Source of the DNA: Halomontanus rarus
Lineage (GTDB): Archaea > Halobacteriota > Halobacteria > Halobacteriales > Natrialbaceae
Reading direction: 5' to 3' (one strand)
DNA length: 64,000 nucleotides
NCBI RefSeq assembly: GCF_029338335.1
Contig: NZ_CP119796.1
The notes below the pieces were generated by a model. That model was not told the DNA's origin and searched no databases. It was given only the letters and a program-made list of their open reading frames with translations. Below are positions 18,698 through 26,559 of this stretch, piece by piece. The translations under genes and the position numbers were made by a program. How positions within the stretch are numbered: the stretch's first letter is position 1; the number at the start of each line of letters is the position of its first letter.

Positions 18698-20620
18698 ATG
18701 CCTCCCGAAACGGCGTCCGACGGCTCGCTGGACGACATCAGGGCCGAGGATTCGAACGCGATCTGGCGGATGTTCCGCGAGTACGGGCGCGACAAACTGC
18801 TCGTCTTCGGGGTCGGCGGCGTGGCGAGCGTGCTCTCCCGGTCGATGGAACTCGTTCCGGCGTACATCCTCGCCGTGGCGATCGACTCGCTGTTCTTCGA
18901 CGAGCGCGCGTTCGACCTGTGGGGCCTCCCGGAGGGGTGGCTGCCGGCCGATCCGGCCGATCAACTGCTGCTCGCGCTCGGGATACTCGCGCTCTCGTAC
19001 GTCCTCGAGGCCGTCCTGAGCTGGGTGAACGACTGGTGTTGGAACTACTTCGCCCAGCACTTCCAGCACGAGGTCAGAGTCGACACGTACGACACGATGC
19101 AGCGACGCGGGATGGGATTTTTCGACGACAAACAGACCGGCGAGGTGATGTCGGTCCTGAACAACGACGTCAACCAGCTCGAGAGCTTCCTCACGAACAG
19201 CTTCAACCAGGGGATCCGGATCGTCGTCCGAGTCGGCGGCATGGGCGCGGTGATGCTCCTCATCAACTGGCGACTGGGGATCATCCCGACGCTGGTGATT
19301 CCGGTGCTGGCGTACGCGAGCTACCTGTTCGTCACGATTATCCATCCCAAGTACCAGGACGTCCGCTCGGCGGTCGGCCAGCTCAACTCCCGCCTCGAGA
19401 ACAACATCGGCGGCCTCATGGTCGTGAAAGCCTACAACCGCGAGGCGTTCGAAACCGATCGGGTGGAAGACTCCTCCCGGGACTACCTCGACGCCAACTG
19501 GAACGCGATCACGACCCGGATCAAGTTCTTCCCGACGATCCAGCTCGTCACGTCGGCGGGCTACGTCGCCACCTTCCTGATCGGCGGGTGGTGGGTGATG
19601 TTCGGCCCTCCCCACCCGTTCTTTCAGGGGACGCTCACCGCCGGGACGCTCGTCATGTTCCTCTCGTACACGCGCCGCTTTATCTACCCGATGCGGAACT
19701 TCGGCCAGATCCTCAACGACTACCAGTACGCGGAAGCCGCGGGCGAGCGGATCGTCGGACTGCTGGACTCCGAGCCGGCGATCACCGCCGACGAGGACGC
19801 GGTCGTCCTCAAGGACGTCGACGGTCGCGTCGAGTACCGGGACGTGGAATTCGGCTACGAGGCGGCCGACGAGTCCGAAACGGTCCTCCGGGATGTCTCG
19901 TTTACCGCCGAGCCCGGCGAGTACGTCGGCCTCGTCGGCCCGACCGGCGCGGGCAAGTCGACGCTGATGAAGCTCCTGATGCGCATGTACGACGTCGACG
20001 ACGGCTCGATCCGGATCGACGGTCACGATATCCGACGGGTCGACCCCCAGAGCCTCCGCCAGTCGATCAGCTACGTCAGTCAGGAACCGTACCTGTTCTA
20101 CGGCACCGTCCGGGACAACATCGCCTACGGCCTCGAGGACGTCGACGACCGGGATATCGAAGACGCGGCCCAGGTCGCCGGTGCTCACGAGTTCATCGCG
20201 GAGCTTCCCGAGGGCTACGACACGATGGTCGGCGAGCGCGGCGTCAAACTCTCGGGCGGCCAGCGCCAGCGGGTGTCGATCGCGCGGGCCATTCTGGAGG
20301 ATCCCGACGTCCTGATTCTGGACGAGGCGACCAGCCACGTCGACAACGAGACCGAAGCGGTGATCCAGAACAGCCTCGAGGACCTGATCGCCGACCGGAC
20401 GACGTTCGCCATCGCCCACCGACTGTCGACGGTCCGGGACGCCGACGAGATTCTGGTGCTCGACGAAGGGGAACTCGTCGAGTCGGGAACACACGAGGCG
20501 CTGCTCGAGCTCGACGGCCTGTACGCGACGCTGTGGCGCGTGCAGATCGGCGAACTCGACGACCTGCCCGATGAGTTCCTCGAGCGGAGTTCCGATCTTC
20601 CCTCTCGGGATCTAGACTAG
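18698..20620 (+). CDS. ABC exporter, fused membrane and ATPase domains
   Basis: 640 residues. An ABC-type-1 transmembrane domain (about residues 35-345, six helices expected, with the loop QRRGMGFFDDKQTGEVMS) is followed by an ATPase domain with Walker A GPTGAGKST near 412, signature LSGGQRQR near 517, Walker B VLILDEATS near 538 and an H-loop in IAHRLSTV. It works as a homodimeric or heterodimeric exporter of lipids, drugs or peptides. The last ~25 codons lie in a 75-nt sequence repeated at 22734-22808. The present C-terminus therefore appears to have been supplied by an integrated island, and the original end lies 2.2 kb downstream. Confidence 0.92.
   Translation: MPPETASDGSLDDIRAEDSNAIWRMFREYGRDKLLVFGVGGVASVLSRSMELVPAYILAVAIDSLFFDERAFDLWGLPEGWLPADPADQLLLALGILALSYVLEAVLSWVNDWCWNYFAQHFQHEVRVDTYDTMQRRGMGFFDDKQTGEVMSVLNNDVNQLESFLTNSFNQGIRIVVRVGGMGAVMLLINWRLGIIPTLVIPVLAYASYLFVTIIHPKYQDVRSAVGQLNSRLENNIGGLMVVKAYNREAFETDRVEDSSRDYLDANWNAITTRIKFFPTIQLVTSAGYVATFLIGGWWVMFGPPHPFFQGTLTAGTLVMFLSYTRRFIYPMRNFGQILNDYQYAEAAGERIVGLLDSEPAITADEDAVVLKDVDGRVEYRDVEFGYEAADESETVLRDVSFTAEPGEYVGLVGPTGAGKSTLMKLLMRMYDVDDGSIRIDGHDIRRVDPQSLRQSISYVSQEPYLFYGTVRDNIAYGLEDVDDRDIEDAAQVAGAHEFIAELPEGYDTMVGERGVKLSGGQRQRVSIARAILEDPDVLILDEATSHVDNETEAVIQNSLEDLIADRTTFAIAHRLSTVRDADEILVLDEGELVESGTHEALLELDGLYATLWRVQIGELDDLPDEFLERSSDLPSRDLD
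20546..20620 (+). repeat. Direct repeat, left copy (3' end of ABC exporter gene)
   Basis: 75 nt ending at the exporter stop codon. It matches 22734-22808 over the full length, with one mismatch in roughly the first 52 nt and about ten in the last 22. Both copies keep the reading frame and the stop. This looks like an attachment-type duplication bounding the island between them. Confidence 0.85.
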
Positions 20621-21051
20621 AACGATGTCGGTTTCGAGAGCTCCTCGGAAGCACCGATGACCAGTTTACTCGACTCTCCAACGCAGTGGGGACCACAGTC
20701 TGATACACGACCTATCGGTGCCGAGGAACTGGCCTCCAATCCGCTGACGACGAACTCACCATCGAGACCACTGGTATGCTTCTTCAGTATTGCCGTGAAA
20801 CAGAACACACGTTGAACCGCGGTTATTGAGACGCAAGCGCCGAGTTTCTCGGATTCCATTTCAGGTAGCCACCACAAAAGATCGTAACGGAGTACGTTCA
20901 TCTCGCTGAGTCTGGTCGGAGAACCACTAATATATGAAACATGCCGTTTTATAGTACAGTATTGTAGAACTGTCCAGAGTGATCCTAAATTTAGATCCAA
21001 ATTCGTGTATTATGGAAGGTATTTGTAATTGTATCTCCTCTTAAATTGTGC
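20621..21051. other. AT-rich island flank with no supported gene
   Basis: A 430-nt stretch between the left repeat and the ATP-grasp gene. It becomes AT-rich toward the right, with several TATA-like runs after 20930 that could drive the next gene. Short frames exist on both strands (for example 20657-20815, plus) but none has recognisable features. Confidence 0.5.
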
Positions 21052-22149
21052 ATGTGGAAACTACTCGAAAGAGTGACGACGTATTACCACTCTGAAGGTC
21101 TACTTCGATTGATAGGCGGTATTTGGTTGATTCTCGGTCAAAACGTTCATTCAGCTTGTTTCACTTTAGCACAACTGTGGGATGATATATGTGAGAGAGA
21201 GTATTCTCTTCGAACCATATTCGTCTCATATTACCGTGGATTCAAGCCCAAAACATATTGCTGGTTAGATATTCAGAATAACGATCCGAATTGCTACGCT
21301 GCAGATGTAGGTGAATACGCGGGCCTCAATTCGGGATATGAGGATGTGACTGGCAATGATTATGCGTTTTATCGTCTCAGTAAGCGATACACAGATGCCA
21401 TCCCTGACTTATACGGTACGATAGAGAACGGCGGATTTGTACCAGTGGATACTCAGGAGAATTCTATCTTGGATTTGGTCAGGACTCATAGGATTATTGT
21501 TCTTAAACCGATGACGGGCAGTCAGGGGGACGGATTTTATCGTATTGAATACAATGGATCGGGCTTTTTAATAAACGACGAATTACGTAGCGGCCAAGAG
21601 GTTCAGGACACTATAGAAAAACTCACAAATTATACGGTGACAGAATACATCACCCAACACGATTATTGTAGCCAAATTTATGAACGCACTCCAAATACAA
21701 TACGTATTTTAACCATAATCGATCCACGTACTCATGAGTCGGTTGTATTGCGTGCCTGCCATCGGTTTGGGTCGAGCGACTCCTATCCGACGGATAATTG
21801 GTCCCGGTCCGGGTATGCAGCACCGGTAGACGTGGACACTGGGAGAATCAAAGAAATTATTCTCCTCAATGAGATCGGACAGAGATTCTATTCAGAGCAA
21901 CACCCGGAAACTGGGAGCCAAGTGACTGGTATCACTGTACCGTACTGGGAAAAATCGAAAGACGTCGTACGTCGCCTTGCCGATCTCCACCGACCGGCTC
22001 CGATTATCGGTTGGGATGTGATCATCACCGAGGACGGACCGATAATAATCGAAGCAAATACACCCGGAGATCATCTCATTCAATTTGAGAAGGGCTTATA
22101 CGAGGATGCCAGATTTCGAAGACTCATGAATACTCAAGCTACGACGTAA
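21052..22149 (+). CDS. ATP-grasp protein (sugar-transfer-associated type)
   Basis: 365 residues from the ATG at 21052. ATP-grasp features include IIVLKPMTGSQGDGFYRI (the lysine and glycine-rich nucleotide loop, about 150-170), TVTEYITQH, NTIRILTI, and the metal-binding end GWDVIITEDGPIIIEANTPG (about 320-340). The pattern fits the sugar-transfer-associated ATP-grasp family found in polysaccharide or glycoconjugate clusters, which probably ligate an acid to an amine. The gene is strikingly AT-rich with non-haloarchaeal codon use and sits inside a repeat-flanked island, so it is almost certainly transferred DNA. No partner glycosyltransferase is present. The start is uncertain by two codons. 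Confidence 0.8.
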   Translation: MWKLLERVTTYYHSEGLLRLIGGIWLILGQNVHSACFTLAQLWDDICEREYSLRTIFVSYYRGFKPKTYCWLDIQNNDPNCYAADVGEYAGLNSGYEDVTGNDYAFYRLSKRYTDAIPDLYGTIENGGFVPVDTQENSILDLVRTHRIIVLKPMTGSQGDGFYRIEYNGSGFLINDELRSGQEVQDTIEKLTNYTVTEYITQHDYCSQIYERTPNTIRILTIIDPRTHESVVLRACHRFGSSDSYPTDNWSRSGYAAPVDVDTGRIKEIILLNEIGQRFYSEQHPETGSQVTGITVPYWEKSKDVVRRLADLHRPAPIIGWDVIITEDGPIIIEANTPGDHLIQFEKGLYEDARFRRLMNTQATT

Positions 22150-22186
22150 TGGTCCTCTTTTTACGAGTTGAGCTTGAGGGTACTGT

Positions 22187-22560
22187 CTAGTTCAGCACCT
22201 CCTCGGCTGATGTACGACCATTGAGTGCCTGATTCGGTCAATTGTGGTTGTAGTGAACCGTCTGAGCCAGCGGACATGCGTTGGCTGGACTGCCTTGGTA
22301 GAACGAGTGAAGCGGTTAATCCACATTGAAATGGTCTGAAACCACTTTCGACGTGGTTTCGGTCGCTATAGTTAAGCGGACCGCTTAATTCGTGGTGGAC
22401 GAAACACTTGGAACTGAACTCGGAGAGACTGGGACCGTCTCGTTCAACATTGACCCGCCGACACGGCTGTTGGCCAGTACATGCTGATGGTGGTGGCGAT
22501 AGCACTGCTTCGGTTACACCGTCCACGACGAGGGAAATTCATCCATCTCCGTCACCAATT
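22187..22560 (-). pseudogene. Decayed IS transposase, C-terminal part (IS6-like)
   Basis: Read on the minus strand and corrected for frame, the pieces LSGPLNYSDRNHVE, WFQTISMWINRF, and PNQALNGRTSAEEVLN followed by a stop at 22187-22189 reproduce the C-terminal part of haloarchaeal IS6-like transposases (DRN..EKWFQT...RPNQAL.GRTPAEEV). They lie in three different frames and one stop interrupts them, so the gene is dead. Upstream, a VVDG fragment of the catalytic region can still be made out. The IS family name is from memory and uncertain. Confidence 0.65.
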
Positions 22561-22733
22561 CTGTCGTCAGTTCAAGGCGAGAACACCATCCCTGTGATCG
22601 GGGTCGTTCACGATAGTGTCCGGAAAGGCCGGAACTGCGAGCCGCTTCTTCTCAGGACTTCAGTGTGGTCTTGTACGATCACTCTGTAAGTGGCTGTGAC
22701 AACCCTGAAGATACTCGAGAAGACCCGCATCTA

Positions 22734-22808
22734 ATCGGCGAACTCGACGACCTACCCGATGAGTTCCTCGAGCGGAGTTCCGATCTCCCCTCCCGAAACA
22801 CCGACTAG
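22734..22808 (+). repeat. Direct repeat, right copy (original 3' end of the exporter gene)
   Basis: A 75-nt partner of 20546-20620. It codes for the same C-terminal peptide of the exporter with a slightly different last few residues and its own TAG stop, but has no gene in front of it. The sequence from here to 22946 holds nothing else recognisable. Confidence 0.85.
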
Positions 22809-22946
22809 GGGTATCCTACCGGCCGTCGTGCGGCGTCGGTCGTACGATACGAATCCGATCTTCGAACTGTTTCACGCCGCTGGTCAGTCCAACCGTGCGA
22901 CAATATCCCACACCTAACAAAGCGTCTTCGACGAAACGAGAGCGCA

Positions 22947-23147
22947 ATGACTGGGACTGATGGGGATCAGGAGACAGCCGACGGCTCGAGCACGCAGGCG
23001 CTCTTCCTGGCGGTCGTCGTCTTCGTTACGTTCGGGGTGGCACTGTTCGTTATCAGCCGCTACGGCCCCGCCGGGCTCTCGAGGCAGGCGGATGCACTGA
23101 TCGGTTGTCTCAGTGTAGTTCCCGTTTCGGTGGGCAACGTCCTCTGA
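22947..23147 (+). CDS. Small single-pass membrane protein
   Basis: 66 residues: an acidic N-terminus, one strong hydrophobic helix (ALFLAVVVFVTFGVALFVI, about 23-41) and a short outer or inner tail. The layout is common among haloarchaeal small membrane proteins of unknown role. The tail after residue 50 is atypical, so the true end may be blurred by a small frameshift. Confidence 0.55.
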   Translation: MTGTDGDQETADGSSTQALFLAVVVFVTFGVALFVISRYGPAGLSRQADALIGCLSVVPVSVGNVL

Positions 23148-23309
23148 GCGATAGCCCCCACCCATCGCAGTCCGTTCGATCGGTGAACTCGAGTTCGAGG
23201 CGCGGGAGGCGTCGATACCGATCCTCGAGGGATCCGCAGTCTGTCTCGAGTTGCACTCCGACACACAGTCCTCGAGAGCCCACTTCGCCCGCAGTTCTCG
23301 AGCGCCCGA

Positions 23310-24287
23310 TCACACCCACGGGCTCTCGACGGTCACCTCGTTGTGAGGGTCCTCGCCGACCAGAACGCGACCGACGTCCGCGGCGATGCCGCGGCTGAGC
23401 TGTCGACGGGACGCCTCGGAGTACCACGCCGTGTGCGGCGTGACCAGCGCGTTCTCGAGTTCGAGCAGCGGGTGATCCGACGGCAACGGCTCCGGCTCGG
23501 TCACGTCCAGCGCAGCGAATCCGATTTCCTCCGCCTCGAGCGCCGCGACGAGCGCGTCCGTCTCGATCACCGGCCCTCGAGCCGTGTTCGCGAGCACGAC
23601 GTTCTCATCCATCGTCTCCAGCGCGTGCTCGTCGATCAGCCCCGCCGTCTCCTCGGTGAGCGGTGCGTGAATCGAGAGCAAGTCGACCGCAGACAGCAGG
23701 TCCTCGAAATCCACTGGCTCGACGTTGTGCGAGCGGACGACGTCGTCGGCGACGTACGGATCGAACGCGATCAGCTCGCAGCCGAACCCCTGGACCATCG
23801 TCGCCAGCCGACGCGGAATCTTGCCGAAGCCGAGGAAACCAAGCGTCGATCCCTGGAGCCGCGGGATCGGCGCACCCTCGGTCCAGTCCCAGTTCCCGCC
23901 TCGCGTCGATCGGTCGTATCGCGGGATTCGGCGAACACCCGAGAGGAGAAGCGAGAGCGCGTGGGTCGCCACCTCGTCGAGACTGTACGTCGGGTGGTGG
24001 ACGACCGTGACGCCCTCGTCCGCGGCCGCCTCGAGGTCGACGTTGTCGACGCCGATACCCGCTCGGCCGACGACCCGCAGCGACGACGCCTCGAGGACGC
24101 GGGCGGTCACGGGGACGCCCGCGTCGACGATCAACCCGTCCGCGTCGCCGAGTTCCTCGAGCAGCGCCTCCTCGGTTCTCGTCACGACCGACGTCGTGCT
24201 CGCGTCGTACTCGGCGAGCACGTCCGCTTGCAGGTCGTGGTCGACGGTCGTCGACTTGCTGTCGCTGATCACTACGTGCGAGTCCAT
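23310..24287 (-). CDS. CtBP-like NAD-dependent 2-hydroxyacid dehydrogenase
   Basis: 325 residues. VVGRAGIGVDNVDLEAA, the Rossmann loop GFGKIPRRLA (third Gly replaced by Pro, as in C-terminal-binding-protein relatives) and the catalytic Arg (NTARGPVI), Glu (DVTEPEPLP) and His (TPHTAW) are all present. In haloarchaea these proteins are usually annotated as C-terminal binding protein or phosphoglycerate-dehydrogenase-like. The substrate is unknown. It is cytosolic and monocistronic. It is only distantly similar to the dehydrogenase at 16908-17852, so this is not a recent duplicate. Confidence 0.85.
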   Translation of the reverse strand: MDSHVVISDSKSTTVDHDLQADVLAEYDASTTSVVTRTEEALLEELGDADGLIVDAGVPVTARVLEASSLRVVGRAGIGVDNVDLEAAADEGVTVVHHPTYSLDEVATHALSLLLSGVRRIPRYDRSTRGGNWDWTEGAPIPRLQGSTLGFLGFGKIPRRLATMVQGFGCELIAFDPYVADDVVRSHNVEPVDFEDLLSAVDLLSIHAPLTEETAGLIDEHALETMDENVVLANTARGPVIETDALVAALEAEEIGFAALDVTEPEPLPSDHPLLELENALVTPHTAWYSEASRRQLSRGIAADVGRVLVGEDPHNEVTVESPWV

Positions 24288-24488
24288 ACCACGCGGTTCA
24301 CACTCGAGTCACTTGACAACTACCAGTTCTCGAGCGGCGAGCGAACCACCACTCTTCCGTGGCGAACGAACCCCACTGGCTGCTCGCGGCGTCCGATCGG
24401 ATCGCCTGCTGCAATCGATACTCGACGCCGTAGACTCGTCAACAGTGTCGCTGTAGACTCTCGAGAAAGCGAAATTTCAGATGACCGT

Positions 24489-24755
24489 CTACGACAGCCC
24501 CGTTTGGTCGACTTGGAGATCTTGACGGAGGATGATCTCGTCGTCGGTGACCTCCTCGACGTGCTCGTCTTCCAGCGGTTGTTCGGTGATATCGGGCTCG
24601 TCCTCCCACCCGATCGTCGCCTTGATGCGATCGCTCCAGTCGGGGTGGGGGTCGACGTACGCGACGCCGTTCTCGACGGTCTCGACGATACCGACTTCGT
24701 CGCCGACCGGATTGACCACGGTCTTTCCCACGTCGTCGTCGGTGAATCGGGGCAT
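24489..24755 (-). CDS. PRC-barrel-like small protein
   Basis: 88 residues beginning MPRFTDDDVGKTVVNPVGDE, then VGIVETVENGVAYVDPHPD. A short beta-rich start with a repeated glycine-valine pattern, as in PRC-barrel proteins, is followed by an acidic tail. Such proteins are widespread in haloarchaea and of unknown function; PRC barrels in general bind RNA or photosynthetic and division proteins. It is separated from the CtBP-like gene by about 200 nt. Confidence 0.65.
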   Translation of the reverse strand: MPRFTDDDVGKTVVNPVGDEVGIVETVENGVAYVDPHPDWSDRIKATIGWEDEPDITEQPLEDEHVEEVTDDEIILRQDLQVDQTGLS

Positions 24756-24966
24756 GTGCGTTCGTTCACCGAAGAGCGCAATATTGGTTGGGGGTGGTCT
24801 CGTCGCGTGATTTTGCAGACGGCGACTCGAGCGACGTTTCGCGCCTCCGACTCGAGTGTTGGTCCTCGTGTTCTCTGAGCCGTGTCTTTCACCAATAGAA
24901 TAGAAAAGCCGCTGTCGATTCCAATGCCAGAAGGCTCATACGGAGGGCCCCACTCGAGCGACACGA

Positions 24967-25113
24967 ATGGGAATGCTAACCGCCGTCCGAAAGCGACTCA
25001 CGGATCAGGACGGGACGCTGGCCGAGTGCCGCCACTGTGGAACGAACCTCACGAAGACCGAGACGGAGTGCACCGTCTGCGGGTCGCGTGAGATCGCAGA
25101 GTACGACTTCTGA
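24967..25113 (+). CDS. Small zinc-ribbon protein
   Basis: 48 residues with two CxxC pairs (ECRHCGTNL and ECTVCGSRE), a classic rubredoxin-like or zinc-ribbon knuckle. Such mini zinc fingers are abundant in haloarchaea, and some regulate biofilm or stress genes. The start is the ATG that opens directly into a helical basic leader. Confidence 0.75.
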   Translation: MGMLTAVRKRLTDQDGTLAECRHCGTNLTKTETECTVCGSREIAEYDF

Positions 25114-25319
25114 CCGCGACGGTCGTCACGCTCCAGAACCATCTTCGCTGACCCGGTCTCGAGAGTTCCCGATGAACGACGGAACTCGGCTCGATCACTC
25201 GAGAGGTCCTCGCAGTCGTCCAGCTATTCCTCCGGACCAAGGATAAACGAAATAGAACTAAGTCAGATAAAAAGTGGACGGTCAGTCAAACAAGAGGCAA
25301 TACCGTTGGCAGTACACAG

Positions 25320-25328
25320 TTTTTATAG
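25320..25328 (+). promoter_or_regulatory. Leaderless promoter of the BMP-transporter operon
   Basis: TTTTTATAG is centred about 29 nt before the ATG at 25353, the expected TATA position for a transcript beginning at or next to the start codon. No Shine-Dalgarno is present. Confidence 0.65.
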
Positions 25329-25352
25329 TGGGATTACATATAATGTATTGTA

Positions 25353-26465
25353 ATGTCTTATAGGGATGACGCACGTGACGACTCCACAGATTCACGTACT
25401 GAGACCACGTCGATCGATCGCCGGACGGTTCTTCGGTCGGGGGCGGCGATTGGGGGGCTGGCTCTGGCCGGCTGTATCGGGGATCAGGGCGGTCAGGGCG
25501 ACGCCGAGTACCAGATGACGATCATCTCGAGTCCGGCGGGCTTCGACGATCAGGCGTTCAACGACAACGCGCTATCGGGACTCGAGGAGGCGGCCGACGA
25601 GTGGGATATCGATATCAATCAGATCGAGGCGACGGATCAGGGAGAGTACTCCCAGCGGCAGGCCGACGCCGCCGAAGCCGAGCCCGACCTCATCATCTTG
25701 GTCGCCGACCAACACACCGAGCCGCTCCGGGAGAACGCGCCGGAGTATCCGGACGTGAACTGGATGCTCATCAACAACGTCGTCGAGGAGCCCAACGTCT
25801 CGGGGTGGATCGAGATGAACCACGAGATGTCGTTCCTCGCGGGCGTCGGTGCTGGGACGCTGACCCAGGAGGAGATCGAACACGAGGGAAGCTCGACGAA
25901 TCCCGACGAGAGCATCGTTGGTTTCGTCGGCGGCGAACAGATTCCGCTGATCGAAGCGTTCGAGGTCTCCTACCAGCAGGGCGTCGAGTGGGTCGACGAC
26001 AGTATCGAGGTCCTCACCGGGTACGGCGGCAGTTTCAACGATCCGTCGGGAGTCAACGACCAGGCCGTCTCGCAGATCGAGAGCGGAGCCGACATCGTCT
26101 GGCACGCCGCCTCGGCCGCGGGAGAGGGGGCGTTCGAGGCCGCGTCCAACAACGACCGGTTCGCGATCGGCGTCGACAGCGACCAGTCGGTCTCGTTCGA
26201 CAGCTACCAGGACGTGATCCTCGGCTCGGCCATCAAGGCCCTCGACGAGGCGACCTACACGGTCGCGGAGGCCGTCGTCAACGACGACTGGGAGAGCGTG
26301 CAGGGAGAGCAGAACCTCTCCACCGAAGGCGGTCAGATCGACTGGGTGACCGGGCAGGCGTTCGAGGGTAACATGCCCGACTCGCTCGACCAGAACATCG
26401 AGGACGCGAAAACGGCCATCGTCGACGGCGAAATCGACTTCGAGTGCGGTCCGACTGGATGCTAA
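25353..26465 (+). CDS. BMP-family substrate-binding lipoprotein (nucleoside-type ABC importer)
   Basis: 370 residues. A Tat lipoprotein signal (RRTVLRSGAAIGGLALAGC, lipidated Cys near residue 40) is followed by a periplasmic-binding fold of the basic membrane protein family: IISSPAGFDDQAFNDNALSGL, then DLIILVADQHTEPL and IGVDSDQSV. BMP proteins bind purine nucleosides or related ligands. It heads an operon with one ATPase and two permeases. A hairpin directly after its stop may stabilise its message over the distal genes, since binding proteins are needed in excess. Confidence 0.9.
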   Translation: MSYRDDARDDSTDSRTETTSIDRRTVLRSGAAIGGLALAGCIGDQGGQGDAEYQMTIISSPAGFDDQAFNDNALSGLEEAADEWDIDINQIEATDQGEYSQRQADAAEAEPDLIILVADQHTEPLRENAPEYPDVNWMLINNVVEEPNVSGWIEMNHEMSFLAGVGAGTLTQEEIEHEGSSTNPDESIVGFVGGEQIPLIEAFEVSYQQGVEWVDDSIEVLTGYGGSFNDPSGVNDQAVSQIESGADIVWHAASAAGEGAFEAASNNDRFAIGVDSDQSVSFDSYQDVILGSAIKALDEATYTVAEAVVNDDWESVQGEQNLSTEGGQIDWVTGQAFEGNMPDSLDQNIEDAKTAIVDGEIDFECGPTGC

Positions 26466-26469
26466 CCGA

Positions 26470-26489
26470 CGGAACGGTTTTTCGTTCCG
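26470..26489 (+). terminator. Hairpin between binding-protein and ATPase genes
   Basis: Stem CGGAACG / CGTTCCG with a T-rich loop, 5 nt after the binding-protein stop. It is more likely a processing or partial-termination hairpin than a full terminator, because the operon continues. Confidence 0.5.
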
Positions 26490-26509
26490 CTCCACTTCGC
26501 GTGTCGACG

Positions 26510-26551
26510 GTAACGCCACCTCCAACGCTAACGCTACCGCCAACGCCAACG
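26510..26551 (+). repeat. Degenerate hexanucleotide repeat before the ATPase gene
   Basis: About seven hexamers of the form YAACGC with variants, ending 8 nt before the ATG at 26560. It replaces any Shine-Dalgarno and could slip. Confidence 0.6.
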
Positions 26552-26559
26552 AGCGACTC

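Noticed and set aside
18665..20494. A 609-codon minus-strand frame opposite the ABC exporter
   Set aside because: Antisense shadow; the plus strand has all ABC motifs.
20617..21000. A 127-codon minus-strand frame between the exporter and the ATP-grasp gene
   Set aside because: Unusual composition for a haloarchaeal protein, rich in Ser, Cys and Leu, without motifs or a promoter; treated as chance.
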